Positions 26,692 to 35,671 of a stretch of 64,000 bases of DNA are shown here, piece after piece (positions within the stretch are counted from its first letter, which is position 1; every line of letters begins with the position of its first letter). Both the position numbers and the translations under genes were made by a program. The notes below the pieces were generated by a model. It did no database searches. It saw only the letters and a program-made list of their open reading frames with translations, and had not been told where the DNA came from. Source of the DNA: an uncultured Clostridia bacterium (GTDB lineage Bacteria > Bacillota > Clostridia > Lachnospirales > CAG-274); contig CANPXH010000004.1 in NCBI GenBank assembly GCA_947585865.1, forward strand, positions 1 through 64,000, read 5' to 3'.

Positions 26692-27071
26692 TTCTTATTC
26701 ACCATTGATACTTCTATATACAAGCCTATTGCCACAAGTATATTTGACGTGATGACAGATGTTCTTATGTTTGCAAAATACGGTCCGGAAAATGCCATTA
26801 TAAGGAATATGAGCCACATTGCAAGGCACAGGCCGTGTATCCATATAAACGGCTTGCCCTCGCCTGTATCCCTAGAGGATATATAAAATTTAACAAGAGC
26901 GGGTATGCCTGATGCGAACATAGTTATCTTTACAGGGGTGAACTGTGAGTTCGTAATGCCTGCTCCGCTTTTGTCCATAAATATCACATACAAAAACATA
27001 ATGGCAGAAGCAATAAACGTGACCGCCGTAGATGCAATGCTCAATATACGTGCCTTATCATTTTTTTCCAT
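26679..27071 (-). CDS. Small integral membrane protein, unknown function
   Basis: A 130-aa protein with four predicted membrane segments (roughly residues 9-30, 45-62, 78-95, 102-122). The loop after the second carries RDTGEGKPFI. I recognise no family. It lies between polA (8 nt gap) and coaE (13 nt overlap), so it is co-translated with these housekeeping genes. Confidence 0.75.
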   Translation of the reverse strand: MEKNDKARILSIASTAVTFIASAIMFLYVIFMDKSGAGITNSQFTPVKITMFASGIPALVKFYISSRDTGEGKPFIWIHGLCLAMWLIFLIMAFSGPYFANIRTSVITSNILVAIGLYIEVSMVNKKWVK

Positions 27072-27079
27072 AATATCAC

Positions 27080-29716
27080 CTACTTTGCTTCATACCATGT
27101 GCTGCCCCTGTGTACTTCTGCCTCCATAGGCACAGCCATATCCACTGCATTTTCCATTTCTTCCTTCAATATAGCGCTTACCCTGTCGGCCTCATCGATA
27201 TATGCTTCCACAAGCAATTCGTCATGCACCTGGAGTATCAGCTTTGATCTGAGCCCTTCGCTCTTTAGCCTGTTATATACCTTTACCATGGCTATTTTTA
27301 TAATATCGGCGGCAGTACCCTGCACAGGCATATTCATGGCAACTCTCTCGCCGAATGAACGCTGGAGAAAGTTGGTCGAATTGATCTCGGGTATATAACG
27401 CCGCCTGTTGAACACGGTAATGCCGTAGCCCAGCTTTTTTGCCGAATCCACGCAGCCGTCTATAAAGCCCTTTATTCTTGGATATTTTCCGAAATATCCT
27501 GATATATATTCCTCCGCCTGCTGTTTTGTGGTACCTATATCCCGTGAAAGAGAAAATGCGCCTATGCCGTATATTATGCCGAAATTCACAGCCTTTGCGT
27601 TGCTTCTTTGCAAGGGAGTAACATCCTCAAAGGGCACGTTGAATACCTGTGAGGCAGTGAGCCTGTGTATATCCTGCCCTTCCTTGAAGGCCTTTATGAG
27701 CGTTTCGTCTCCCGACATTGCAGCCAGTACCCTCAGCTCTATCTGAGAATAGTCTGCATCTATATATATACAATCCTTTTTGGGTATGAATACCTTTCTC
27801 AGCTTTCTGCCAAGCTCCAGCTTGATAGGTATATTCTGTAGGTTAGGCTCGGTAGAGCTTATCCTTCCCGTGGTGGTAATGGTCTGATTGAATGTGGAAT
27901 ATATCCTGTTATCCTCATGCACCACTGCCAGCAGTCCGTCTGCATAGGTGGACTTTAGCTTGGAATAGCTGCGGTATTCCAGCACCTTGTTGACTATCTC
28001 ATCCTTATCCTTGAGCCTTTCCAGCACATCCGCCGAAGTTGACCAGCCTGTCTTAGTCTTTTTGCCGCCCTTGAGACCCAGCTTTTCAAAAAGTATGTGT
28101 CCAAGCTGCTTAGGGGAATTTATGTTGAATTCCTCGCCTGCCAGCCAGTATATTTCCTTTGTAAGCTCCTCCGTCTTCTTTTCAAGCTCGGCGCCGTATG
28201 CCTTAAGGCCTTCGGGATCTATGCCCATGCCTGTGAGCTCCATATCCGCAAGCACATATATGAGAGGAAGCTCTATGCTGTAATAAAGATATTCCTGTTT
28301 GTTCTCCTTTATCTGCTTTTCCATTATGGGATATGTCCTGTAGCTTATATCGCTTTGCATACCGCAGTAAAGTATAAACGTATCCTTATCCAAAGACAGT
28401 ATGCTTTTTCTGCTTTTGCCCTTGCCCAATATTTCTTCCTCAGAAGGATAATTTTCCTTGAGGAACTCGGCGGCAAGCTCATTGTATCCATAGCCGCTGC
28501 CCGAGGAATTGAGTATATATCCGCCAAGCATCGTATCGAATAGGATATGGTCTATTTCTATGCCCTTGCGTCTTAGCATAACGATATCCTTTTTTCCGTT
28601 ATGGGCTATCTTTAGCTCCTGATCTTCAAAAAAACCCTTGAGAACTGAAAGCAGCTCTTTTTCTTCAAGGCGTATAACAGCCGCCTTGTTTGCCTCCGAC
28701 GTTATAGATACGGCAACTATGTCGTTATTTTCTTCTATTATCTTATAGGCACATTTTTCAAAGGGATTTACATCGGCAATGAACCGCTCCGCTTTTTTTC
28801 TGTCTGTAATAAGGGTATATTCAGCCTTTGTTTTTTCCTGCACGCTTTTTGTATCAAAGCGTGAGAGCATACTTTTGAAGCCGTAGTGCCTGAAAAGCCT
28901 GTATGCCTCCTCGTTGAAAACATCCTTGAGCCTTGCCTCTTCAAGGTCCATTTCATAAGGCACATCTGTGTTTATGGTAACGAGCCACTTGCTCATAAGA
29001 GCCTGCTCCTTATATGATATGAGATTTTCGCTTGCCTTTTTGGGCTTTATTTTATCCGCATTTTCAATAGCTTTTTCAACAGTCTTGTATTCCTGTATTA
29101 TTTTGATAGCAGTCTTTTCTCCTATGGAGGGCACACCGGGAACATTGTCCGAGGAATCTCCCATAAGCGCCTTTACATCAATAAATTCCTTGGGAGTGAC
29201 GCCATAGACCTCCATTACGCCCTTGGCATCGTAGTCCTCCACCACGGTGTTTCCCGACTTAGTCTTGGGTATCCTTATCTTTACGGTGTCTGTTGCAAGC
29301 TGCAAAAGATCTCTGTCTCCGCTTATTATAACAGGCTCTATGCCCAGACTGTCTGCCCTGCGGGCAAATGTGCCCAGCAGGTCGTCGGCCTCATAGCCCC
29401 CCATTTCGCATATCTTTACGTTCATGGCTTCAAGCACCTTTTTAAGTATGGGCATTTGGGAAACAAGCTCCTTTGGCATACCCTTTCTGGTACCCTTATA
29501 TTCCTTGTATTCCAAATGTCTGAACGTGGGCTGATGCACATCGAAGCACACTGCGCAGTACTCGGGCTTTTCTTCATCCATAAATTTAAAAAATATATTC
29601 AAAAAGCCATATACGCCGTTTGTAAACTCTCCGTTCTTGTCTGTAAGCAGAGGCATGGCGTAAAAAGCCCTGTTTATTAAGCTGTTTCCGTCTAAAAGCA
29701 TAATTTTTTCGGACAT
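27080..29716 (-). CDS. polA: DNA polymerase I
   Basis: An 878-aa polymerase for gap filling and RNA-primer removal. The N-terminal 5'-3' exonuclease spans residues 1-290 (GYEADDLLGTFARRAD, GDSSDNVPGVPSIGEKTA). The middle domain (about 300-460) lacks the acidic DxE set (it reads NNDIVAVSIT), so proofreading is probably absent, as in Bacillus. Polymerase motifs A (DYSQIELRVLAAMSG), B (RSNAKAVNFGIIYG) and C (QVHDELLVE) are complete. First gene of a seven-gene operon. A TATAAT-like -10 lies upstream but its -35 is weak. Confidence 0.97.
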   Translation of the reverse strand: MSEKIMLLDGNSLINRAFYAMPLLTDKNGEFTNGVYGFLNIFFKFMDEEKPEYCAVCFDVHQPTFRHLEYKEYKGTRKGMPKELVSQMPILKKVLEAMNVKICEMGGYEADDLLGTFARRADSLGIEPVIISGDRDLLQLATDTVKIRIPKTKSGNTVVEDYDAKGVMEVYGVTPKEFIDVKALMGDSSDNVPGVPSIGEKTAIKIIQEYKTVEKAIENADKIKPKKASENLISYKEQALMSKWLVTINTDVPYEMDLEEARLKDVFNEEAYRLFRHYGFKSMLSRFDTKSVQEKTKAEYTLITDRKKAERFIADVNPFEKCAYKIIEENNDIVAVSITSEANKAAVIRLEEKELLSVLKGFFEDQELKIAHNGKKDIVMLRRKGIEIDHILFDTMLGGYILNSSGSGYGYNELAAEFLKENYPSEEEILGKGKSRKSILSLDKDTFILYCGMQSDISYRTYPIMEKQIKENKQEYLYYSIELPLIYVLADMELTGMGIDPEGLKAYGAELEKKTEELTKEIYWLAGEEFNINSPKQLGHILFEKLGLKGGKKTKTGWSTSADVLERLKDKDEIVNKVLEYRSYSKLKSTYADGLLAVVHEDNRIYSTFNQTITTTGRISSTEPNLQNIPIKLELGRKLRKVFIPKKDCIYIDADYSQIELRVLAAMSGDETLIKAFKEGQDIHRLTASQVFNVPFEDVTPLQRSNAKAVNFGIIYGIGAFSLSRDIGTTKQQAEEYISGYFGKYPRIKGFIDGCVDSAKKLGYGITVFNRRRYIPEINSTNFLQRSFGERVAMNMPVQGTAADIIKIAMVKVYNRLKSEGLRSKLILQVHDELLVEAYIDEADRVSAILKEEMENAVDMAVPMEAEVHRGSTWYEAK

Positions 29717-29800
29717 GATTATCTCCCTCTTTTTTACTCGCTACCATTGATTATACTAGATTTTTATAAATAAATAAAGGGGTAATGCTTAAATATTCCA

Positions 29801-29834
29801 AAAAATCAGGGCATCACTTTTGGTGATGTCCCGA
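29801..29834. terminator. Terminator of the class A PBP gene
   Basis: GGGCATCAC/GTGATGTCC stem with a CAAAA/TTTTG loop, followed on the minus strand by TGATTTTTT. A weaker T-tract (GATTTTAT) lies on the plus side. Confidence 0.8.
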
Positions 29835-29855
29835 TTTTATAAGATCCTTGTTTAT

Positions 29856-32800
29856 TTATGCCGCAGGCTCCGAACCCGAACTGTCGGCCGCAGGCGCTGC
29901 TTCCGGTGCGGCAGGCTCCGAAGGTGCTGCGGGTGCCGCAGGTGCGGCAGGCTCCGAAGGTGCGGCAGGTGCGGCAGGTGTAGATGTATCTGCCGGGATA
30001 TCCTGTATCACATTGGTATCTGCTCCGGGCGTTTCCGCCGTAGGCGTCTCCTGAGCAGGTGTCTCCTCGGTCTTGGTATCAGTCTGTGCAGGCGGAGTAT
30101 AGCTGCTGCCTGCAGAATTTTTGTCAGACGAACTGCTTGACTTCTTTTTGGTCGAAGAAGAAGATGAGGAGGAATCGCTGTCGTATGTTCCACTGTAGCC
30201 GGAGGAGCTTGCAAAATAGCCGCCCTTGTAGCCCTTGTGGCTTGTGCAGTAATCCCCTACCGAAGCGGTGTCGAAATAATCGGTTACCGACGGACAGCCC
30301 ATCCTGCTGTTGGCCTTCTTGCCGGATATCTTGCATACCTTTATTTTTTCCACGCCCTCGGGCTTTGTAAACTGCTTTACCTCCAAGCCCTTATGCACCT
30401 GTTCCATTATGTTTCTCCACATACGCAGATGCACGGACTGATTTATGTTATTCATATTTTTGACTGTGTCATCATAGTGATCGTAGCCCAGCCATATGCT
30501 TGCCACATAGTAAGGAGTATAGCCTACAAATGTAAGATCCTTTGAGTCTGTGGTCGTACCGGTCTTTCCTGCAAGAGGCATATTGCTCAATCTTGCCTGA
30601 GTACCTGTACCGTTCTTTACAACGCTTGTCATAAGGTCTGTAAGTATATAGCCTGTGGAAGGCTTAAGTACCTGCTTGGATTCATGTGTGTTCTCAAGAA
30701 GGAGATTGCCGTCATGGTCAAGCACCTTATCGTAGAAATAAGGCTTGAGGTACTGACCGTTATTTGCTATAGTACCATAAGCTGCCGCTACCTCTACCTG
30801 AGTGACTCCGTTTGTAAGTCCGCCCAGCGCCGTAGCCGCATGGTTATCATTTTCAAGAGTGGTGAAGCCAAAATTGAGAAGATAGTCGTAGCAAAGGTCT
30901 ATGCCCGTTTCCACCATTACCTTAACGGCAATTATATTCATAGAGTCTTTTATACCCTGTCTTATGGATACGGGGCCTCTGTAGCTGCTGCCCCACCAGT
31001 TGCTTGGCGCATATCCGTCTGCCGTCTTATAAGGCTCATCGACTATAGTGGTGGCGTTGGATATCTTGCCCATATCCAGGGCGGGAGCATAGGCTGCAAG
31101 TATCTTGAATACGGAGCCCGGCTGTCTTGCCGAATCCGTAGCTCTGTTAAAGGCTCTGTTCACAGTCTTTTCACCACGGCCGCCCGCTATAGCCTTTATC
31201 TCGCCTGTATGGTAGTCTATTATCGCCATGGCTGACTGAGGCTGCTTTGTATAATATGCCTTATCCGCCACTATTTTCTGATTGGCGGGAAGGCTCGCCT
31301 CTATCTCCGCCTTCTTTTCGGCTACCCAGCCCTCGGCGCCCTCTTGTGAGCGGGCTATTTTGTTGTACTGGGTATGCTTCTGTTCTCCCGTATTGGAGTC
31401 CTCTACGGATACTCTGTAGTCTATGCCTACGGAATAAGCTACCCACGGGAAATTGCTGTCATCGTTGTATTCCTGATCGACTATGCCCTGTATCCTCTTG
31501 TCCAAATTGGAGTATATCTGAAGGCCGCCGTTGTATATAACGTTGTTTGCTTCCTGTACGGACCAGTTGTACCTTGTCTGAAGATCCTCGGATATCTGAT
31601 TTATAAGAGCATCCTCATAGTAGCTGTGTATGTTTTCCGACTCGGCGTCATCGCTTGTGCCGTTATCGGTCTTCTTTATCTTGGAGTATATGTCTTCATT
31701 TATGGCGGTGTTGTACTCCTCCTGAGTTATCCTGCCCTGCTCCAGCATATAATTGAGTATTATGAGCTGACGCTTTTTATTGCCCTCCGGATTGGAACGG
31801 GGAGAATAAAGAGAAGGATTGTTGGTGATGCCCGCAAGGCAGGCGCACTCCGCCAGCGTAAGCTGGGAAGGCTCTTTGCCGAAATAGCCCTCGGCGGCAG
31901 TCTTTATACCGTTGTATCCATGGCCCAAGCCTATGGTATTAAGGTAAAGCTCAAGGATATAGTTCTTGGCGTCCTCCTTGCTGCCGTACTGCTCCTGAAG
32001 CTCCTTCTCGTACTTAAGGGCAAGATACTGCTCCTTAAGCTTTGTCTTTATTGTATTTCTGGTTACCTTTGTTATATTGTTCTTTATAAGCTGCTGGGTG
32101 ATAGTGGAACCGCCCTGGAGCTGATGGCCCGTAAGTGTGGAATATACGGCTCTTGCAAAGCCCTGTATATCCACGCCGTCGTGCTCGTAAAATCTTTCGT
32201 CTTCTATGGCGATAACTGCCTGCTGCATATTCTTGGGTATCTGATCCAGGGTGACATACTCTCTGTTCTCATCACCGTGGAGCTTGCTCAGCTCATTGTT
32301 GTCATTATCATATATAACAGATGTGTATGCGCCGGGCTTTATGCCCACTATACCCATATCCGGGATACTTCTTATAATGGCAACATAGCCGCCTATAAGA
32401 GCGCCGCTTACCGCAAAGCCCACCATTATCCCTATCATAAGCAAAAATGTAAGAAATACGGAAAAAGGCTTTGAACGTTTTTTGTTCTTCTTTGCAGGCT
32501 TTGTATTTATTTTGTAATAGTCCTTCTTTTCCTCCGGGGTCATTGAAGCTTTGGACTCGTTATGTACGCTGTCTGCATTGTTCTTACGCAGTCCGCCCGT
32601 TGTTTTAAGGCTTCTCTTGCTGTCTGCCTTTTCTCCCGCTGCTTCGTTTTTTTTGTCCGCAGGTCTTTCCGCCGCCGTCTCGGTCTTCCTGCCTACGGGT
32701 CTTTCCTCCGCCGTCTCGGCTTTTCTGCCTGCGGGTCTTTCCTCCGCCGTCTCGGCCTTCCTGCCTACGGGTCTTTCCGCCGCCGTTTCGGCTTTTCTGC

Positions 32801-33404
32801 CTACGGATCTTTCCGCCGCCGTATCGGCTTTTCTGTCCGCAGGTCTTTCAATTTGGCTTTCGGTCCTTCTATCCCTTACTATAGGAGGCAGCTCAGAATG
32901 CTCTCCGTGTCTGATATTATTTTCCTTAGGCTCATGATCCTGCGCCGTTTCTTTTTTATTGCCGGATCTCGCCTTTTTATTTTCCCCATCGGGTCTTGAT
33001 ACAGACCTGCCAACGTCTGCCGATGCTCTTGGCATTTCCTTTTCGGCGCTGCGTTTTTTATCCGAAGCCTTTCTTTCCGCTGTCTTTTTTTCGGAAGCGG
33101 AGGATACCTCTTCGGATACTCTTCTCTCGGGCGCCGTCTTTCTTCTGTTTGGTCTTTCATTGGCAGCGATATCCCTGCCCTCTGAAAGGCTCTCGGCCTT
33201 GGCTGTTTCCCTTACGGTCTCTTCCTCGGCAGGTCTTTTCCTGACAGGCTCTTTCTGTTTGTCGGTATGAGCAGCTTGCTTTTTCTTTGCAGGCTTGCTT
33301 TGGGATAAGCTTATTCCCAAAAAAGTCTTTTTCTTTTTGCTTGCTTTTTTTCTTTGCCGCTCCGCTTCTACATAAGCAGAACGTCTTCTGGTTTCGTCAG
33401 CCAT
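29856..33404 (-). CDS. Class A penicillin-binding protein with large low-complexity tails
   Basis: Bifunctional peptidoglycan synthase of 1182 aa, far longer than the usual 700-900. A cytosolic charged tail (residues 1-310) contains six 12-aa units of the ERPVGRKAETAA type; a membrane helix is at ~315-345. The glycosyltransferase (EDERFYEHDGVDIQGFARA, GGSTITQQL) is near 400-570. The transpeptidase has SVFK (~765), SMN, and KTGT (~944). The extracellular end (from ~1063) is Ser-rich and then Pro/Ala/Glu-rich. Single gene, convergent with no partner and ended by a terminator at 29801. Confidence 0.95.
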   Translation of the reverse strand: MADETRRRSAYVEAERQRKKASKKKKTFLGISLSQSKPAKKKQAAHTDKQKEPVRKRPAEEETVRETAKAESLSEGRDIAANERPNRRKTAPERRVSEEVSSASEKKTAERKASDKKRSAEKEMPRASADVGRSVSRPDGENKKARSGNKKETAQDHEPKENNIRHGEHSELPPIVRDRRTESQIERPADRKADTAAERSVGRKAETAAERPVGRKAETAEERPAGRKAETAEERPVGRKTETAAERPADKKNEAAGEKADSKRSLKTTGGLRKNNADSVHNESKASMTPEEKKDYYKINTKPAKKNKKRSKPFSVFLTFLLMIGIMVGFAVSGALIGGYVAIIRSIPDMGIVGIKPGAYTSVIYDNDNNELSKLHGDENREYVTLDQIPKNMQQAVIAIEDERFYEHDGVDIQGFARAVYSTLTGHQLQGGSTITQQLIKNNITKVTRNTIKTKLKEQYLALKYEKELQEQYGSKEDAKNYILELYLNTIGLGHGYNGIKTAAEGYFGKEPSQLTLAECACLAGITNNPSLYSPRSNPEGNKKRQLIILNYMLEQGRITQEEYNTAINEDIYSKIKKTDNGTSDDAESENIHSYYEDALINQISEDLQTRYNWSVQEANNVIYNGGLQIYSNLDKRIQGIVDQEYNDDSNFPWVAYSVGIDYRVSVEDSNTGEQKHTQYNKIARSQEGAEGWVAEKKAEIEASLPANQKIVADKAYYTKQPQSAMAIIDYHTGEIKAIAGGRGEKTVNRAFNRATDSARQPGSVFKILAAYAPALDMGKISNATTIVDEPYKTADGYAPSNWWGSSYRGPVSIRQGIKDSMNIIAVKVMVETGIDLCYDYLLNFGFTTLENDNHAATALGGLTNGVTQVEVAAAYGTIANNGQYLKPYFYDKVLDHDGNLLLENTHESKQVLKPSTGYILTDLMTSVVKNGTGTQARLSNMPLAGKTGTTTDSKDLTFVGYTPYYVASIWLGYDHYDDTVKNMNNINQSVHLRMWRNIMEQVHKGLEVKQFTKPEGVEKIKVCKISGKKANSRMGCPSVTDYFDTASVGDYCTSHKGYKGGYFASSSGYSGTYDSDSSSSSSSTKKKSSSSSDKNSAGSSYTPPAQTDTKTEETPAQETPTAETPGADTNVIQDIPADTSTPAAPAAPSEPAAPAAPAAPSEPAAPEAAPAADSSGSEPAA
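32650..32850 (-). repeat. 36-bp tandem repeats inside the class A PBP gene
   Basis: Six imperfect units of 36 bp encode RPxxRKAETAAE-like 12-aa repeats in the cytosolic N-terminal tail. Unit number could vary between strains through slippage. Confidence 0.85.
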
Positions 33405-33563
33405 ATTTTCCCTCCTGATTTATATAGAAAAAATTTATATGGAATGTCATATAAATTATATATCTATACCTGCATTTCAAAACAAAAACAACCTTCTGTA
33501 AAATAGTATATCAAAATTCTGCCAATTTATAAAGTATTATTTTAAAAAAAAGAGGCGATATTT

Positions 33564-34172
33564 ATTAAGAAAAAATTAACTGTGTCCGCAATATGGCTTT
33601 TAATTCTTATTCTTATAATAATTTTGTGCTACAACAGATTTGTTCTGCCCTCAGCCATAGCCGTGAGCCAAAAATACGCCGTTACCAGGATAAACAATGA
33701 GATATCGAAAGCCGTGGAAAACAGTATATCGCAGCTTTCCATCGATACCAACAGCCTTACGAAGGAAACGGGAAACGGCGATACCTCCCGCATAAGCATA
33801 GATTCGATCATGATAAACAGGCTTTGCAGCTACACTGCGCTGCAGCTTTCGGAAAGCCTTAACAAAATAAACAGCGAAAGGATAAGCCTGCCTATAGGTA
33901 TATTTTCGGGCATACCCATACTCTCAAACATAGGTATAAACGTTCCCATATACCTTCAATCCATGGGTGAGGCAACTGCCGACTATGATGCAAATATGGA
34001 TTCCGCCGGTATAAATCAGGTCAATTATATGCTTTGGCTAAATGTGGAATGCCGCATAGAGATAGTAAATCCTCTTTGGAGAAAGGAAACCGTGGTCAAA
34101 AGACGGATAATGCTTGTGGATAATATATTCAGCGGGAAGGTGCCCGAAGGATACATATACAAAACGAATTGA
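33564..34172 (+). CDS. yunB: Sporulation protein YunB
   Basis: About 202 aa. One N-terminal membrane segment, then the YunB domain (SLPIGIFSGIPILSNIGINVPIYLQ, GINQVNYMLWLNVECRIEIVNP). YunB is needed for spore formation in Bacillus. The track starts at GTG 33582, 26 nt from any ribosome-binding site. An in-frame ATT at 33564 lies 8 nt after AGAGG and would add IKKKLT before the membrane segment, a sensible charged N-terminus, so this non-standard AUU start is proposed. It indicates the organism's lineage forms spores. Confidence 0.85.
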   Translation: MKKKLTVSAIWLLILILIIILCYNRFVLPSAIAVSQKYAVTRINNEISKAVENSISQLSIDTNSLTKETGNGDTSRISIDSIMINRLCSYTALQLSESLNKINSERISLPIGIFSGIPILSNIGINVPIYLQSMGEATADYDANMDSAGINQVNYMLWLNVECRIEIVNPLWRKETVVKRRIMLVDNIFSGKVPEGYIYKTN

Positions 34173-34219
34173 CAAAATCGATATCTGCGCCGACCTTTAA
34201 TATGCACGCAAGGTCCATA

Positions 34220-35671
34220 TCACTGATATATATTTTCCAAATATTCCTTCATAATATCTCTTGCGGCAGGTATGGCATTGCTGCCCTTTCCTGCATTTTC
34301 CAACAGCACGGAAACAGCTATCTGAGGATCGTCGGCAGGAGCAAAGGCAACGAACCATGCATGATCGTCACCGTGAGGATTTTCCGCAGTTCCCGTCTTG
34401 CCTGCCACCTGTACCTTCACGCTGTCGGAAGCAGTAACAGAAGCGCCTGATGCAAGAGTCTCGATCCTTTCCTTGCTTACGCTGAACGCCGCATTTTTTG
34501 CCGTTCCGTCATTTACGACCTCGCACATGAGATCCTTAAGCTTATAGGCGGTATCCGGGCTCATTATTTGGCTGAGCTTTGCGGGAAGCGTTCTGTTGCG
34601 CACGCTGCCGCCCGGCGTAAGGCTGTGATCCACAACATAGGGCTGCATCATCATGCCGTTGTTGGCAACGGCTGATGTTATCATCGCCATAAAAAGAGGA
34701 GATACAAGCGTTCTGCCTTGTCCGAAGGCCGTTTCCACTATTTCGTTTACATCGGCATTGGCTTCCATAGGGAATGTGGACTTGCTGTATTCAAGAGCAA
34801 GCCCTATATCCCTGTTAAAGCCGAAGCTGTTGGCAGTCGCAATAAGCTTTTCCGCTCCCAGTTTTGTGCCGAGAGTACCGAAGTAGGTATTGCAGCTTTG
34901 GGCAAAGGCAGAGGTCATATCCATATTTCCGTGAGCCTGCTCGTTATAGCAGTGTATTATGCTGTGGCCGAATTTTTCCGCTCCCGTGCATTTATATTCC
35001 ATATCGGTGGCATTGTTCTCTATGGCGGAGGCGGCTGTAACTATCTTAAATGTTGAACCGGGAGGATAAAGTCCTTGAGTTGCCCTGTTCAAAAGGGGAG
35101 AATCTTCAGTATCCGAATTAAGCTCATCCCAGTTTTTATCAACGGAATTACTGTCAAAAGAGGGTGTGGATACCATGCAAAGTATCTTGCCTGTAGACGG
35201 CTCCATGGCTACAATGGCGCCTCTCTGTCCTCTAAGCTGCTCCCCCGCTATTTTCTGCAGTCTGTCATCAAGAGTCAGCACAAGGCTGTTGCCTTCTATT
35301 TCGTTTCCGAAAAGCCCTGCCAGCCTCTGCACAGGCTCAAAGCTTAAGGCAGTCAGTCTAAAATTGTATTTGGACTCAACGCCTGCCTTTCCCTTTACCG
35401 TATATCCCACTGTGTGAGCATAGTTCTCGGCGTTGTTATAGACTCTTTCGTATGTGCCGTCTTCCCTGAGTACATCCTCGGCTATCACGTCACCGTTGGC
35501 ATCGTATATAGAGCCTCTCTTTATCCCTTCTTCACTGCCCGCAAGCCTTTTGTTGTAGGGATTTGCCACAAATGAATGGGAATCGTAAAGGCAAAGCTTC
35601 AGAAGATATCCTATAAGTATGAGGAATAATATAAGATAAAGCCAAAATATCTTTCTTATCGCACTTCTCAT
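34220..35671 (-). CDS. Class B penicillin-binding protein (PBP2/PbpA type)
   Basis: A 483-aa transpeptidase with one N-terminal membrane helix, a short pedestal region and a transpeptidase domain. The catalytic set is STFK (about residue 207), SCN (about 262) and KTGT (about 426). It crosslinks peptidoglycan outside the membrane, working with the SEDS polymerase encoded just upstream; start and stop overlap as TAATG. The pair is a typical FtsW/RodA plus PBP partnership, here of the short PbpA type. Confidence 0.94.
   Translation of the reverse strand: MRSAIRKIFWLYLILFLILIGYLLKLCLYDSHSFVANPYNKRLAGSEEGIKRGSIYDANGDVIAEDVLREDGTYERVYNNAENYAHTVGYTVKGKAGVESKYNFRLTALSFEPVQRLAGLFGNEIEGNSLVLTLDDRLQKIAGEQLRGQRGAIVAMEPSTGKILCMVSTPSFDSNSVDKNWDELNSDTEDSPLLNRATQGLYPPGSTFKIVTAASAIENNATDMEYKCTGAEKFGHSIIHCYNEQAHGNMDMTSAFAQSCNTYFGTLGTKLGAEKLIATANSFGFNRDIGLALEYSKSTFPMEANADVNEIVETAFGQGRTLVSPLFMAMITSAVANNGMMMQPYVVDHSLTPGGSVRNRTLPAKLSQIMSPDTAYKLKDLMCEVVNDGTAKNAAFSVSKERIETLASGASVTASDSVKVQVAGKTGTAENPHGDDHAWFVAFAPADDPQIAVSVLLENAGKGSNAIPAARDIMKEYLENIYQ

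Noticed and set aside
31374-32474. 366-aa ORF on the plus strand opposite the class A PBP
   Set aside because: Antisense shadow of a real gene; no ribosome-binding site and no recognisable domain. The long length is explained by the sense codon bias, which gives few antisense stops.
32650-32850. Possible CRISPR-like repeats in the class A PBP
   Set aside because: Contiguous 36-bp coding repeats with no spacers.
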